Source of the DNA: an uncultured Oscillospiraceae bacterium
Lineage (GTDB): Bacteria > Bacillota > Clostridia > Oscillospirales > Oscillospiraceae
Assembly (NCBI GenBank): GCA_947626085.1
Contig: CANQQU010000018.1
Location: 1-34,557 of the forward strand
Direction: 5' to 3'
DNA: 34,557 bases
Part shown: positions 22,264 through 32,209 of the stretch, piece after piece
How the letters are laid out: every line of letters starts with the position of its first letter
Numbering within the stretch: the first letter of the stretch is position 1
Notes under the pieces: model-generated
Told to the model about the DNA's origin: nothing
Databases searched by the model: none
What the model saw: only the letters and a program-made list of their open reading frames with translations
Program-made: the position numbers and the translations under genes

Positions 22264-23443
22264 TTTCGATCATCTCCTCGCTGCGTACCCTGCCGATCAT
22301 CTCCTGACAGGCGTATTCCCCCGTCAGGCGAAAAACGCCTCCCTCTTGAAGCAGATCGTCCCGGCGGTCCAGAATGCTGCCCGCCACCATCTGCCTGCGC
22401 AGATAATCTCCGGCGAAGGCGTCCAGCAGCGCGCGGGCGTCCTCGGGCGCCACCGGCCCGGTCTGGGCTTCCCGGTAGTACAGGGTCTCCACCGCCAGCG
22501 CCACCGGAAGCTGAAAGCCCCCCGGCAGGGTCAGCGGATACTGTGCATACATTTTATCACAACTACCACTGAAAATTCCACTGTCATTATAGAAATTTAT
22601 CTGTTTTTTTCCAAAAATCAGGCTGTATTTTTTCTCCACCCGGACAACCTCCCCTTTTTGGAGGCAATTTTCGGGGGTGACGGCCTCCAGCTTTCGCTGG
22701 GTCTGGGCAAAAACCTCCGCCTCCGCCTGGGTCGCCCGGAGAAACAGACCGGTGTCGATATAGCCGGAAACCAGAACTTCCCCTGCCTGCACCGCCTGGC
22801 CCACCTTGCACAGCTGGTTCCCCCGGAGTACTGTGCAGGAGGAAATGACCCCGTCCCGGGCCGCCACAATGCTGCTGACGCCCATGGAGGGCTTTTCCGT
22901 CTGCTCCGCCTGGGTCCGCTCCCGGACGGAGATCACCGCCACGCAGCCCGCCGTATTCACCCCGGCCCACTGCAGCTCCGGGATGGCCTCCAGCAGCCGG
23001 TTCTTCACCCGTTCGCTGCGCACCTCCCGGCGGGACGCTCCGAAGCCGATGCCGCAGTCCCGGGCCTGTTCGATGATCAGCCGGGTGGGCACGGCCTCGT
23101 TCCCCTGGACCTGAATGAACAGCACCCGGGTGGGCAGAAACACCGCCAGCGCCAGCAGCGCGGCCAGCCCTCCCACCAATACGGGCCTCTTTTTCAGGCC
23201 CGCCAAGGCCCAGAACGCCCCCTGGCGGCGGAGGATCTCCATTTTCTCCCCCCGCCGCTCCAGGAGCTTTGCCACTCGGGAATAGTCCCGCCGGGCAACG
23301 GTCAGCTCAAAGGTCAGCGGGCCGGTCTGCTCCACCTGATACACCGGCGAACCCAGATTCGTCAGCGCCGAAAGGCTTCCCGCCAGATCGGCGCTGGTGA
23401 TCCGCAGCCGCAGAGCGCCTGCCAGCGAACGAAAAATCCCCAT
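22247..23443 (-). CDS. yqfD: Sporulation protein YqfD
   Basis: 398 residues. A cytoplasmic N-terminal region (1-85) is followed by one membrane segment (~86-106) and a large extracytoplasmic domain. The whole matches YqfD, a sigma-E-dependent protein needed for normal sporulation, of unknown biochemical role. The start is ATG at 23441-23443 with AGGAGG upstream; the frame stays open a further 400 codons upstream, but that extension is low-complexity reading through ylbJ and is not coding. It overlaps yqfC by 1 nt (TAATG). Confidence 0.93.
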   Translation of the reverse strand: MGIFRSLAGALRLRITSADLAGSLSALTNLGSPVYQVEQTGPLTFELTVARRDYSRVAKLLERRGEKMEILRRQGAFWALAGLKKRPVLVGGLAALLALAVFLPTRVLFIQVQGNEAVPTRLIIEQARDCGIGFGASRREVRSERVKNRLLEAIPELQWAGVNTAGCVAVISVRERTQAEQTEKPSMGVSSIVAARDGVISSCTVLRGNQLCKVGQAVQAGEVLVSGYIDTGLFLRATQAEAEVFAQTQRKLEAVTPENCLQKGEVVRVEKKYSLIFGKKQINFYNDSGIFSGSCDKMYAQYPLTLPGGFQLPVALAVETLYYREAQTGPVAPEDARALLDAFAGDYLRRQMVAGSILDRRDDLLQEGGVFRLTGEYACQEMIGRVRSEEMIESGENH

Positions 23444-23724
23444 TATCCCCGCCTCCTGATCAGCGTCACGCTGTCGATCCTTCCGGCAATGACCAGCTGC
23501 TCCTTGGTCATCCGGGCCAGCTCCATTCCTTCGCCGCGGACGCAAATTTGCCCGTAGCGCACCTGCACCCGGATCTGGTCCGCGCCGTATTCCGTCACGC
23601 CCATGTGATTTTCGATCAAGACCCGTTGATCTCCCGCCAATTCCACCAGCGGCTGCCCCGGCAGGGATTCTCCGGGCAGATCGATGCCCTCGGTAAGCCG
23701 CCGTAAAAGCTGTCTTCCCGGCAA
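23443..23724 (-). CDS. yqfC: Sporulation protein YqfC
   Basis: 93 residues, exactly the family's usual size. The best start is TTG at 23722-23724, 8 nt after GGGAGG, giving MPGRQLLRRL; the open frame extends further upstream without a better site. The body 'VLIENHMGVTEYG' and 'IRVQVRYGQICVRGEGMEL' is typical of YqfC (YabP/YqfC family). It is paired with yqfD in sporulating Firmicutes and transcribed in the mother cell in Bacillus. It is divergent from ylbJ, another sporulation gene, across 85 bp. Confidence 0.87.
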   Translation of the reverse strand: MPGRQLLRRLTEGIDLPGESLPGQPLVELAGDQRVLIENHMGVTEYGADQIRVQVRYGQICVRGEGMELARMTKEQLVIAGRIDSVTLIRRRG

Positions 23725-23809
23725 TGGCCCCACCTCCCTGGCAGAAGCATATGCCCAAATTGGGATTTTTTTCCCGGCCGGGCCATAGATTCTTCCGAGG
23801 TGATGATCC

Positions 23810-24829
23810 TTGAAGGAAAAAAGAAGCGTACTTGCCGCCGTCTTCGCCGCCTGTGCCATGGCCTTGCTGATCCTGGACGCCAAAACCGCCCTTTCCGGCG
23901 CCCGGGAGGGCCTGGCGCTGTGTCTGCAAGCGGCGATCCCCTCTCTGTTTCCCTTTTTCTTTCTGTCCGCCCTGCTCACGGGGACCCTGGCCGGGTCCGC
24001 CCTGCCGCTCCTCCGGCCTCTTGGGCGGCTCTGCGGGGTGCCGGAGGGGGCGGAGTCTCTGCTGGCGGTGGGTTTTCTGGGCGGTTACCCCACCGGCGCC
24101 GCCTGCGTGGCCCAGGCGTACCAGTCCGGCCGCTTGAACCGGCGGGACGCCGAACGGATGCTGGGCTTTTGCAGTAACGCCGGGCCCGCCTTCCTCTTCG
24201 GTTTGACGGCTGGATGCTTTTCCACTCCCGCCGCCCCCTGGGTCCTCTGGGGGATCCACATCGCCGCCGCCCTGCTCACCGCAAGTCTTCTGCCTGGGAA
24301 GCGGCGGGGCCGGACGGCTCTGGCCCTCGGCGCGCCCGTCTCCCCCCGGCAGGCCCTGAACCGGGCGCTTTCCGCCATGGCCACGGTCTGCGGCTGGGTG
24401 ATTCTGTTCCGGGTCATTCTGGCGATCCTCCGCCGTTGGTGCCTCTGGCTGCTCCCTGCGCCGGCCCAGGTGGCTCTGGCGGGGGCGCTGGAGCTGGTTG
24501 GAGGCTGCTGTGCCCTGACGGAGATCCCCAGGGAGGGCCTTCGGTTCCTGATCCTTTCCGGGCTGCTGGCCTTCGGCGGGCTCTGCGTGGGAATGCAGAC
24601 GGTTTCCGTCACTGGTTCCCTGGGCCTGGGATGGTATCTCCCCGGCAAAGGGCTGCAAACGCTATTTAGCCTCCTGCTGGCCCAGATTGCCCTGCCCTTC
24701 CTCTACCCGGAGGAAGCGGCCCTTCCTCTGCCGGTGAGCCTCCTGATTTTGGCGGCGATCTGCCTCGTTCCCCGATTTTTCGCCAAGCATGAAAAAAGCA
24801 GTGGAAATTCCAAGGCATTGGGTGTATAA
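23810..24829 (+). CDS. ylbJ: Sporulation integral membrane protein YlbJ
   Basis: 339 residues with eight or more hydrophobic segments. The nucleoside-recognition (Gate) family motifs 'GFLGGYPTGA' (88-97) and 'CSNAGPAFLF' (121-130) are characteristic of YlbJ, a sporulation membrane protein required in Bacillus for heat-resistant spores. The start is TTG at 23810, 5 nt after GAGGTGAT. A CATAGATT at 23784-23791 resembles a sigma-E -10 element, but no convincing -35 accompanies it. The last part of the gene contains the promoter of the next one. Confidence 0.88.
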   Translation: MKEKRSVLAAVFAACAMALLILDAKTALSGAREGLALCLQAAIPSLFPFFFLSALLTGTLAGSALPLLRPLGRLCGVPEGAESLLAVGFLGGYPTGAACVAQAYQSGRLNRRDAERMLGFCSNAGPAFLFGLTAGCFSTPAAPWVLWGIHIAAALLTASLLPGKRRGRTALALGAPVSPRQALNRALSAMATVCGWVILFRVILAILRRWCLWLLPAPAQVALAGALELVGGCCALTEIPREGLRFLILSGLLAFGGLCVGMQTVSVTGSLGLGWYLPGKGLQTLFSLLLAQIALPFLYPEEAALPLPVSLLILAAICLVPRFFAKHEKSSGNSKALGV

Positions 24830-24830
24830 T
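24802..24830 (+). promoter_or_regulatory. Promoter of the 69-residue protein, inside the 3' end of ylbJ
   Basis: TGGAAA (24802-24807), 17-bp spacer, TATAAT (24825-24830), about 27 bp upstream of the next gene's ATG. Perfect -10, four of six -35 bases. Confidence 0.6.
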
Positions 24831-24856
24831 GGGGAAAAGACAAAGGAGGCCAAGCT

Positions 24857-25066
24857 ATGCGCTATTGGAACAAACAGCCCCGCTCCTGCCTGTACTGCGC
24901 CCGTGGAACCCAGCTGGAGGACGGAACGATTCTCTGCGTCAAGAAGGGCCTCCGCCAGGGGGACGATCCCTGCCGGCGCTTCCGCTACGACCCCCTGAAA
25001 CGGATTCCGCCCAAGCCCAAGGCCCTGGACCCTGACCGATTCGGCGAGGAGGACTTTTCCCTTTAA
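24857..25066 (+). CDS. Conserved small four-cysteine protein
   Basis: 69 residues: MRYWNKQPRSCLYCARGTQL, then ILCVKKG and DDPCRRFRYDPLKRIP. The four cysteines (11, 14, 27, 39) could bind a metal in a zinc-ribbon-like fold; this is inference. The 'C-x2-C...LC-x-KKG...PC-x-x-F-x-YDPLKR-x-P' pattern is one I associate with unannotated small proteins in Clostridia. AAAGGAGG precedes the ATG, with a promoter at 24802 and a terminator at 25128, so it is an independently transcribed gene. Confidence 0.75.
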   Translation: MRYWNKQPRSCLYCARGTQLEDGTILCVKKGLRQGDDPCRRFRYDPLKRIPPKPKALDPDRFGEEDFSL

Positions 25067-25127
25067 AGGCAAGGCGTCCATTCCGGCGCTTCCGCGCGCA
25101 AGGAGATATCGCCCGTGCGGACGCAAT

Positions 25128-25162
25128 CCCGCCCTCTGCTTTTTCGCAGAGGGCGGGCCGTT

Positions 25163-25163
<1 letters not shown>
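25128..25163 (+). terminator. Terminator between the four-cysteine gene and ligA
   Basis: A 12-bp perfect stem (CCCGCCCTCTGC 25128-25139 with GCAGAGGGCGGG 25146-25157) and a 6-nt loop, then CCGTTTTATT on the plus strand. It also lies immediately past the ligA stop on the minus strand and may serve both convergent genes. Confidence 0.8.
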
Positions 25164-27765
<2,602 letters not shown>

Positions 27766-27805
27766 TGCCATCCCCCCGGGAGAGCCTATGGCCCCCGGAA
27801 AGGAA

Positions 27806-30190
27806 TTATGACAGCCGTTTCATATGGGCCGAGGCCGCCTTGGCCATGAGCTTTTTGGTGCCCACGGTGTCAAAGGCGATCTCCAGCAGCGCGTCGCCGT
27901 TCATTTTCAGCACGGTGAGCACCATCCCCCGGCCAAAGGCGGTGTGCTCCACCATGTCCCCCTTGTTCAGCTCAAGATAGGGCGCCGCCTTGGTAGAAGA
28001 TCGAACCACCGAGGGGGTCGCGCCGGTTTTGGGCGGTGCCGCCCGATGGATTGGAGTCCGGCGTTCTGCCTCGTGGTTTACATAACCTCCGATCCGCCGC
28101 ACATCGCTACTTGCCAGCTCCTCCAAAAACCGGGAGGGCATGGACGAGCTGGTGCGTCCATAAAGCATCCGCCGCCGGGCATATGAGATGGTCAGGGTCC
28201 TTTTGGCCCGGGTGATGGCGACATAGCACAGCCGCCGCTCCTCCTCCATTTCCTCCGGCTCTCCGATGGCCCGCATTCCGGGGAACAGCCCGTCCTCGAA
28301 CCCCACCAGGAACACGTTGGCAAATTCCAGGCCCTTGGCGGCGTGCATGGTCATCATCACCGCGGCGTCGTCGTTTTCGTTGTACTGCTCGATGTCGGTG
28401 TACAGGGCGATCTCCTCCAGGAATCCCGCCAGACTGGGCTCCTCCGCCGTCTGGACATAGGACTGAATGCTGGATTTCAGCTCTCGGATGTTTTCCAGCC
28501 GGGTCAAATTCTCCTCGGTGGGCTTTTCCTCCAGCATGGCCAGATACCCGGTCCGGACCATGACCTCCTCGTAAAATTCCGGCAGGCTGATCCCGGTGTC
28601 CAGCAGCGCCGCCAGGGACTCGATCATGGCGGAGAATGCCCCCAGCTTCTCCCGGTAGCGCTCCAGCGGGGCGTAATCCGCCGGATGGGACACCACATGG
28701 TAGACGCTCTTTCCCTCGGCCTGGGCCAGCCTCTGGACCATTTCCAGGGTTTTGGCCCCCAGACCCCGGGGCGGGTTGTTGATGATCCGGGTCAGCCGCA
28801 GGTCGTCGGCCCGGTTGTTCAGCACGCACAGATAGGAGAGCATGTCCTTGATCTCCGCCCGGTCGAAGAACCGCAGTCCGCCGATCACCCGGTAGGGGAT
28901 GCCGTTGCGCTTGAACGCGAATTCCAGGGCGTTGGACTGGGCGTTGGTGCGGTAAAGCACGGCGTAGTCCTTATAATTTTTCCCCCTGGACATGGCGATG
29001 ATCCGCCCGGCCACGAAGTTTCCCTCAGCCCCCTCGTCGGGAGCCTCGTACACCGTTACCGGCTCTCCCGAATCGTTGGCCGTCCAGAGGCGCTTGCCCT
29101 TCCGGCCCAGATTGTGGGCAATCACGCTGTTGGCGGCGTTGAGAATGGCCTGGGTGGAGCGGTAATTCTGCTCCATGCGGATGGTCCTGGCTCCCGGATA
29201 CTGATTTTCAAAGCTCAGAATGTTCTCAATGGTGGCCCCTCGGAACCGGTAGATGCTCTGATCGTCGTCGCCCACCACGCACAGGTTTCCCGCCCGGCCG
29301 GTGAGCAGGGAGGTGAGCAGATATTGCAGATGGTTGGTATCCTGGTACTCGTCCACCAGCACATATTGAAACTTCCGCTGGTAGTATTCCCGCACCTCCG
29401 GGAACTTCTGCAGCAGCAGCACCGTCTGATAGATGATGTCGTCAAAATCCAGGGCGTTGTTTTCCTTCAGCCGGGTCTGGTAAGTCTGATAGGCCCGGGC
29501 GATCTGGCGCACCCGTGGGTCCCCGGCGCTGTTTGCCCGCTCCAGCAGGTCCTCCGGGGAGGCCAGCCGGTCCTTTTCCTTGCCGATGATGTTCAGAACA
29601 TACCGTGGGGGGAAGGTTTTGTCGTCCAGCCCCAGATCACGAATGATGTTTTTCATCACTCTTTCTGAGTCCGCGGTATCATAGATGGTGAAGCTGCCGG
29701 TGTAGCCCAGCCGGGTGATCTCCCGCCGGAGGATGCGGCAGCACGCGGCGTGGAAGGTCATGGCCCACACATCCATGGCCATGGGCCCCAGCCGCTTGCT
29801 CAGCCGCTCCTTCAGCTCATTGGCGGCCTTGTTGGTAAAGGTGATGGCCAGAATATTCCACGGCGCCGCCGGGTCCAGGGCGCAGAGGTTGTCCGCCCTC
29901 CGGTGGTCCTCCTCGCACACAGGCTCCCGGAGCCCCTCCAGGAACGCCAGATCTGCCGCATTTACCCCCTCCGGGACCTCCTGAGAATCGCTGGCCCGGC
30001 CGTAGCGGATCAGGTTGGCGATCCGGTTGATCAGCACGGTGGTTTTTCCGCTGCCGGCCCCCGCCAGCAGCAGCAGCGGCCCCTCGGTGGCCAACGCGGC
30101 CTGGAGCTGCATGGGATTCAGATTTGAAAATTGGGAAGCGATATAGTTTCGCCTTGCGGCGGCAAAGCGCTGCTTTTCTGTTTCTGTCAT
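27806..30190 (-). CDS. pcrA: ATP-dependent DNA helicase PcrA/UvrD
   Basis: 794 residues, superfamily 1A helicase. Walker A is GAGSGKT (44-50); motif II VDEYQDTNHLQY, motif IV QNYRSTQAIL, and VMMTMHAAKGLEFANVFLVG and AITRAKRTL follow in order. PcrA unwinds DNA 3'-to-5', displacing RecA and clearing transcription-replication conflicts. It precedes yunB by 40 bp and is the first gene of the pcrA-yunB-ligA operon. The ATG follows GTAGGACGG. Confidence 0.95.
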   Translation of the reverse strand: MTETEKQRFAAARRNYIASQFSNLNPMQLQAALATEGPLLLLAGAGSGKTTVLINRIANLIRYGRASDSQEVPEGVNAADLAFLEGLREPVCEEDHRRADNLCALDPAAPWNILAITFTNKAANELKERLSKRLGPMAMDVWAMTFHAACCRILRREITRLGYTGSFTIYDTADSERVMKNIIRDLGLDDKTFPPRYVLNIIGKEKDRLASPEDLLERANSAGDPRVRQIARAYQTYQTRLKENNALDFDDIIYQTVLLLQKFPEVREYYQRKFQYVLVDEYQDTNHLQYLLTSLLTGRAGNLCVVGDDDQSIYRFRGATIENILSFENQYPGARTIRMEQNYRSTQAILNAANSVIAHNLGRKGKRLWTANDSGEPVTVYEAPDEGAEGNFVAGRIIAMSRGKNYKDYAVLYRTNAQSNALEFAFKRNGIPYRVIGGLRFFDRAEIKDMLSYLCVLNNRADDLRLTRIINNPPRGLGAKTLEMVQRLAQAEGKSVYHVVSHPADYAPLERYREKLGAFSAMIESLAALLDTGISLPEFYEEVMVRTGYLAMLEEKPTEENLTRLENIRELKSSIQSYVQTAEEPSLAGFLEEIALYTDIEQYNENDDAAVMMTMHAAKGLEFANVFLVGFEDGLFPGMRAIGEPEEMEEERRLCYVAITRAKRTLTISYARRRMLYGRTSSSMPSRFLEELASSDVRRIGGYVNHEAERRTPIHRAAPPKTGATPSVVRSSTKAAPYLELNKGDMVEHTAFGRGMVLTVLKMNGDALLEIAFDTVGTKKLMAKAASAHMKRLS

Positions 30191-30279
30191 GTCGGTACCG
30201 TCCTACATTGGATTGGCTTCCATTTTACTCCATTTTCCGCCAAAAATAAAGAGGCAAAACCCACCAATTTTCCTTTTCG

Positions 30280-30984
30280 TCACGCCAGCAGATCTCGCAG
30301 CCGGTGTAGCGCCTTTTTTTCGATCCGGGAGACCTGCACCTGACTGACGGAGAGGACCTTCGCCACCCGGTCCTGGGTCAGGCTGTGGAAGTACCGGAGC
30401 TTGATCACGGTGCGCTCCCGCTCCGGCAGCTTTTCGATGGCTTGCCGCAGGGCGATTTTCTCCACCATGGTCTCCTCGGTCTGGGTGTCGGTCAGCACGT
30501 TTTCCAGGGTGAAGCCGTCCTCCCCCGTCTCCTTCTGGATGGACTCGGTGCAGGCGGTCGCTGCCTCCGCCATGGCGATCTCCTCCGGCGTCAGGCCGGT
30601 TTTCTCCGACAGCTCCTGCAATGTAGGCTCCCGGCACAGCTCCGCCGTCAGCTGATTCCGGACGGACTTGACAGCGGCGGAGCGCTCCTTGAGGCCACGG
30701 GAGACCTTCACCGCCCCGTCGTCCCGGAGAAAGCGGCGGATCTCTCCGGCGATCTTGGGCACGGCGTAGGTGGAGAACTGGGTGCCAAAGTGCAGATCGA
30801 ATCCCTCCACCGCTTTTAAAAACCCAAGGCACCCCAGCTGGTACAGATCCTCCGCCTCGGCGCCCCGGCCCAAAAACCGCCTGGCCACGGACCAGATCAG
30901 CCCGGCGTTTTCCGTGACCAGGGCCTCCCCCGCGTCCCGGTCCCCCGCCTGGCTCCGGGCGATCAGCTCCTCAATGCGGCTCAT
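30280..30984 (-). CDS. sigF: Sporulation sigma factor SigF (SpoIIAC)
   Basis: 234 residues of the sigma-70 type without regions 1.1 and 1.2. Region 2 includes DLYQLGCLGFLKAVEGFD and the promoter-binding FSTYAVPKIAGEIRRFLRDD; region 4 ends in SLTQDRVAKVLSVSQVQVSR, the -35-binding helix-turn-helix. Its place after spoIIAB identifies it as sigma-F, the first forespore-specific sigma factor. The ATG overlaps the spoIIAB stop by 4 nt, which keeps the factor and its inhibitor in proportion. Confidence 0.95.
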   Translation of the reverse strand: MSRIEELIARSQAGDRDAGEALVTENAGLIWSVARRFLGRGAEAEDLYQLGCLGFLKAVEGFDLHFGTQFSTYAVPKIAGEIRRFLRDDGAVKVSRGLKERSAAVKSVRNQLTAELCREPTLQELSEKTGLTPEEIAMAEAATACTESIQKETGEDGFTLENVLTDTQTEETMVEKIALRQAIEKLPERERTVIKLRYFHSLTQDRVAKVLSVSQVQVSRIEKKALHRLRDLLA

Positions 30985-31412
30985 TGCCGCCGCTGGAGCT
31001 TCCGGCGCATATGGACGGTGGTTCCCTTCCCCGGCTCGGACGTCACGGAGATGCTGGTCATGAAGCTCTCCATAATGGTGAAACCCATGCCGCTGCGCTC
31101 TGCGCCGCCGGTGGTGAACATGGGCATCCTGGCCTTGTCCACGTCGGGGATGCCCACGCCTTTATCCTTCACCACAATGTCCAGCACGTTGTCCTTCAGG
31201 ATCCTGCAGCGGAGCATGACCGTGCCCAGCTCCTGGGGATAGGCGTGGACGATGCAGTTGGTCACCGCCTCGGAGACGGCGGTGCGGATGTCCCCCAGCT
31301 CCTCCATGGTGGGATCCAGCTGGGCGGCGAAGCAGGCCACGGCGGAACGGGCAAAGGCCTCGTTGGCGGAGCGGCTGGGGAATTCCAGGATCATGTAGTT
31401 GTCAAATTTCAT
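30981..31412 (-). CDS. spoIIAB: Anti-sigma-F factor / serine kinase SpoIIAB
   Basis: 143 residues of the GHKL ATPase type. The N box EAVTNCIVHAY (Glu48, Asn52), G1 box DKGVGIPD (83-90) and G2 box RSGMGFTIM are present. SpoIIAB holds sigma-F inactive before septation and phosphorylates SpoIIAA; release by dephosphorylated SpoIIAA starts forespore gene expression. Its start overlaps spoIIAA by 4 nt and its end overlaps sigF by 4 nt. Confidence 0.95.
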   Translation of the reverse strand: MKFDNYMILEFPSRSANEAFARSAVACFAAQLDPTMEELGDIRTAVSEAVTNCIVHAYPQELGTVMLRCRILKDNVLDIVVKDKGVGIPDVDKARMPMFTTGGAERSGMGFTIMESFMTSISVTSEPGKGTTVHMRRKLQRRQ

Positions 31413-31726
31413 TTCACTGCCTCCTTGATGTCCACGATTTTTTCAATGCCGGACGCCCGGAACACCTTCATGGGCTGCTCCCGCAGGCCGGTGACCAGCA
31501 GCTTTCCCCCCATACGGCTCATCTGCCGCAGGGCGTTGATCACCACGGCGATGCCGGAGGAGTCCACGAAGCTCACCTCCTGGAAGTCCAAAACGCACAC
31601 CGCCGGGGCGTAAGCCTCGATTTTGGCGGCGATGGCCTGAATGTAGCTTTTGGCTCGGTGGTGGTCGATCTCCCCAGTGAGGGCCACGGTCAGGCGGCCA
31701 TCCTGGAGAAAACTGGTGAATTGCAT
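31409..31726 (-). CDS. spoIIAA: Anti-sigma-F factor antagonist SpoIIAA
   Basis: 105 residues, a STAS-domain protein. DSSG (55-58) carries the serine that SpoIIAB phosphorylates and SpoIIE dephosphorylates (Ser57 here, Ser58 in B. subtilis). The start at ATG 31724-31726 follows AAAGGAGG; the frame is open to 31807 without a site. I saw no convincing sigma-H-type promoter in the ~80 bp upstream, though Bacillus spoIIA depends on sigma-H and Spo0A. A terminator of the preceding small gene separates this operon from upstream transcription. Confidence 0.95.
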   Translation of the reverse strand: MQFTSFLQDGRLTVALTGEIDHHRAKSYIQAIAAKIEAYAPAVCVLDFQEVSFVDSSGIAVVINALRQMSRMGGKLLVTGLREQPMKVFRASGIEKIVDIKEAVK

Positions 31727-31804
31727 GGCAAAGCCTCCTTTGTGTTTTCTCAAGACCAGTATAAGAATGCCGCCCCCGGAAATGCTGTCGGAAGGCGGCG
31801 AAGG

Positions 31805-31846
31805 CAAAAAAATAGGGCCGCAGCCGGCTTGTCACCGGACGCGGCC
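31805..31846 (-). terminator. Terminator of the 36-codon gene
   Basis: Minus strand: GGCCGC...GCGGCC stem (31841-31846 with 31816-31821) with inner CCGG pairs, followed by CCTATTTTTTT. Strong on the minus strand; the plus strand also has TTTTTGTTTTG after it. Confidence 0.85.
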
Positions 31847-31869
31847 TCGTTTTTGTTTTGTTTAGGGAA

Positions 31870-31980
31870 TTACTTCCCGGTAATGACCGCCAGAAGCTCT
31901 ACAAGGCGCTTGAAGAAGCCCTGCTTCTCTTCCTTGGGCAGCGTGTTCTTGTAACGGAACATGTACGTCAAAGCGGACAT
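31870..31980 (-). CDS. 36-residue small protein of unknown function
   Basis: ATG at 31978-31980 follows AGGAGG by 9 nt, and the gene encodes MSALTYMFRYKNTLPKEEKQ, then GFFKRLVELLAVITGK, ending at TAA 31870-31872. The C-terminal half could form an amphipathic helix (FFKRLVELLAVI) with lysines around it. A TATAAT (32035-32040) lies upstream and a strong terminator follows, so it forms its own transcription unit directly upstream of spoIIA. I do not recognise a family. The strong ribosome binding site, -10 box and terminator make it a credible gene despite its size. Confidence 0.65.
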   Translation of the reverse strand: MSALTYMFRYKNTLPKEEKQGFFKRLVELLAVITGK

Positions 31981-32034
31981 TATAATCGCCTCCTAATTGG
32001 GATTGCCGGGGGGCCTTTCCCTCCGACGCCGCAC

Positions 32035-32066
32035 ATTATACGCCGCGCCCACCGGGAATGTGTGAA
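32035..32066 (-). promoter_or_regulatory. Candidate promoter of the 36-codon gene
   Basis: Minus strand: perfect TATAAT (32035-32040). The best -35 match, TTCACA (32061-32066), is 20 bp away, longer than the optimum, so the -35 may be dispensable or the promoter may depend on an activator. An AT-rich stretch lies upstream. Confidence 0.4.
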
Positions 32067-32171
32067 CGAAGTGTAAACGATTCGTTAATCTTGCTAATTT
32101 TCAATATTAGTTTTTGTGCAATATTGCTAATTCCCGAATGTCCCACCCCAATTTCATCCCTGTTCCGTCGA

Positions 32172-32204
32172 AAAGCGGCCCCGGGAAGAACCCTTCCCGG
32201 GGCC
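32172..32204 (-). terminator. valS terminator
   Basis: A 12-bp perfect stem (GGCCCCGGGAAG 32177-32188 inverted at 32193-32204), 4-nt loop, followed on the minus strand by GCTTTTCG. It lies 6 bp past the valS stop codon. Confidence 0.85.
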
Positions 32205-32209
32205 AAAAT

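Noticed and set aside
23444..24658. N-terminal extension of the YqfD frame by about 400 codons
   Set aside because: The extension is antisense to ylbJ and low-complexity; the ATG at 23443 has a clear AGGAGG and gives the normal YqfD length.
31727..31804. Sigma-H or Spo0A sites upstream of spoIIAA
   Set aside because: Expected from Bacillus, but no sequence here matched well enough to claim.
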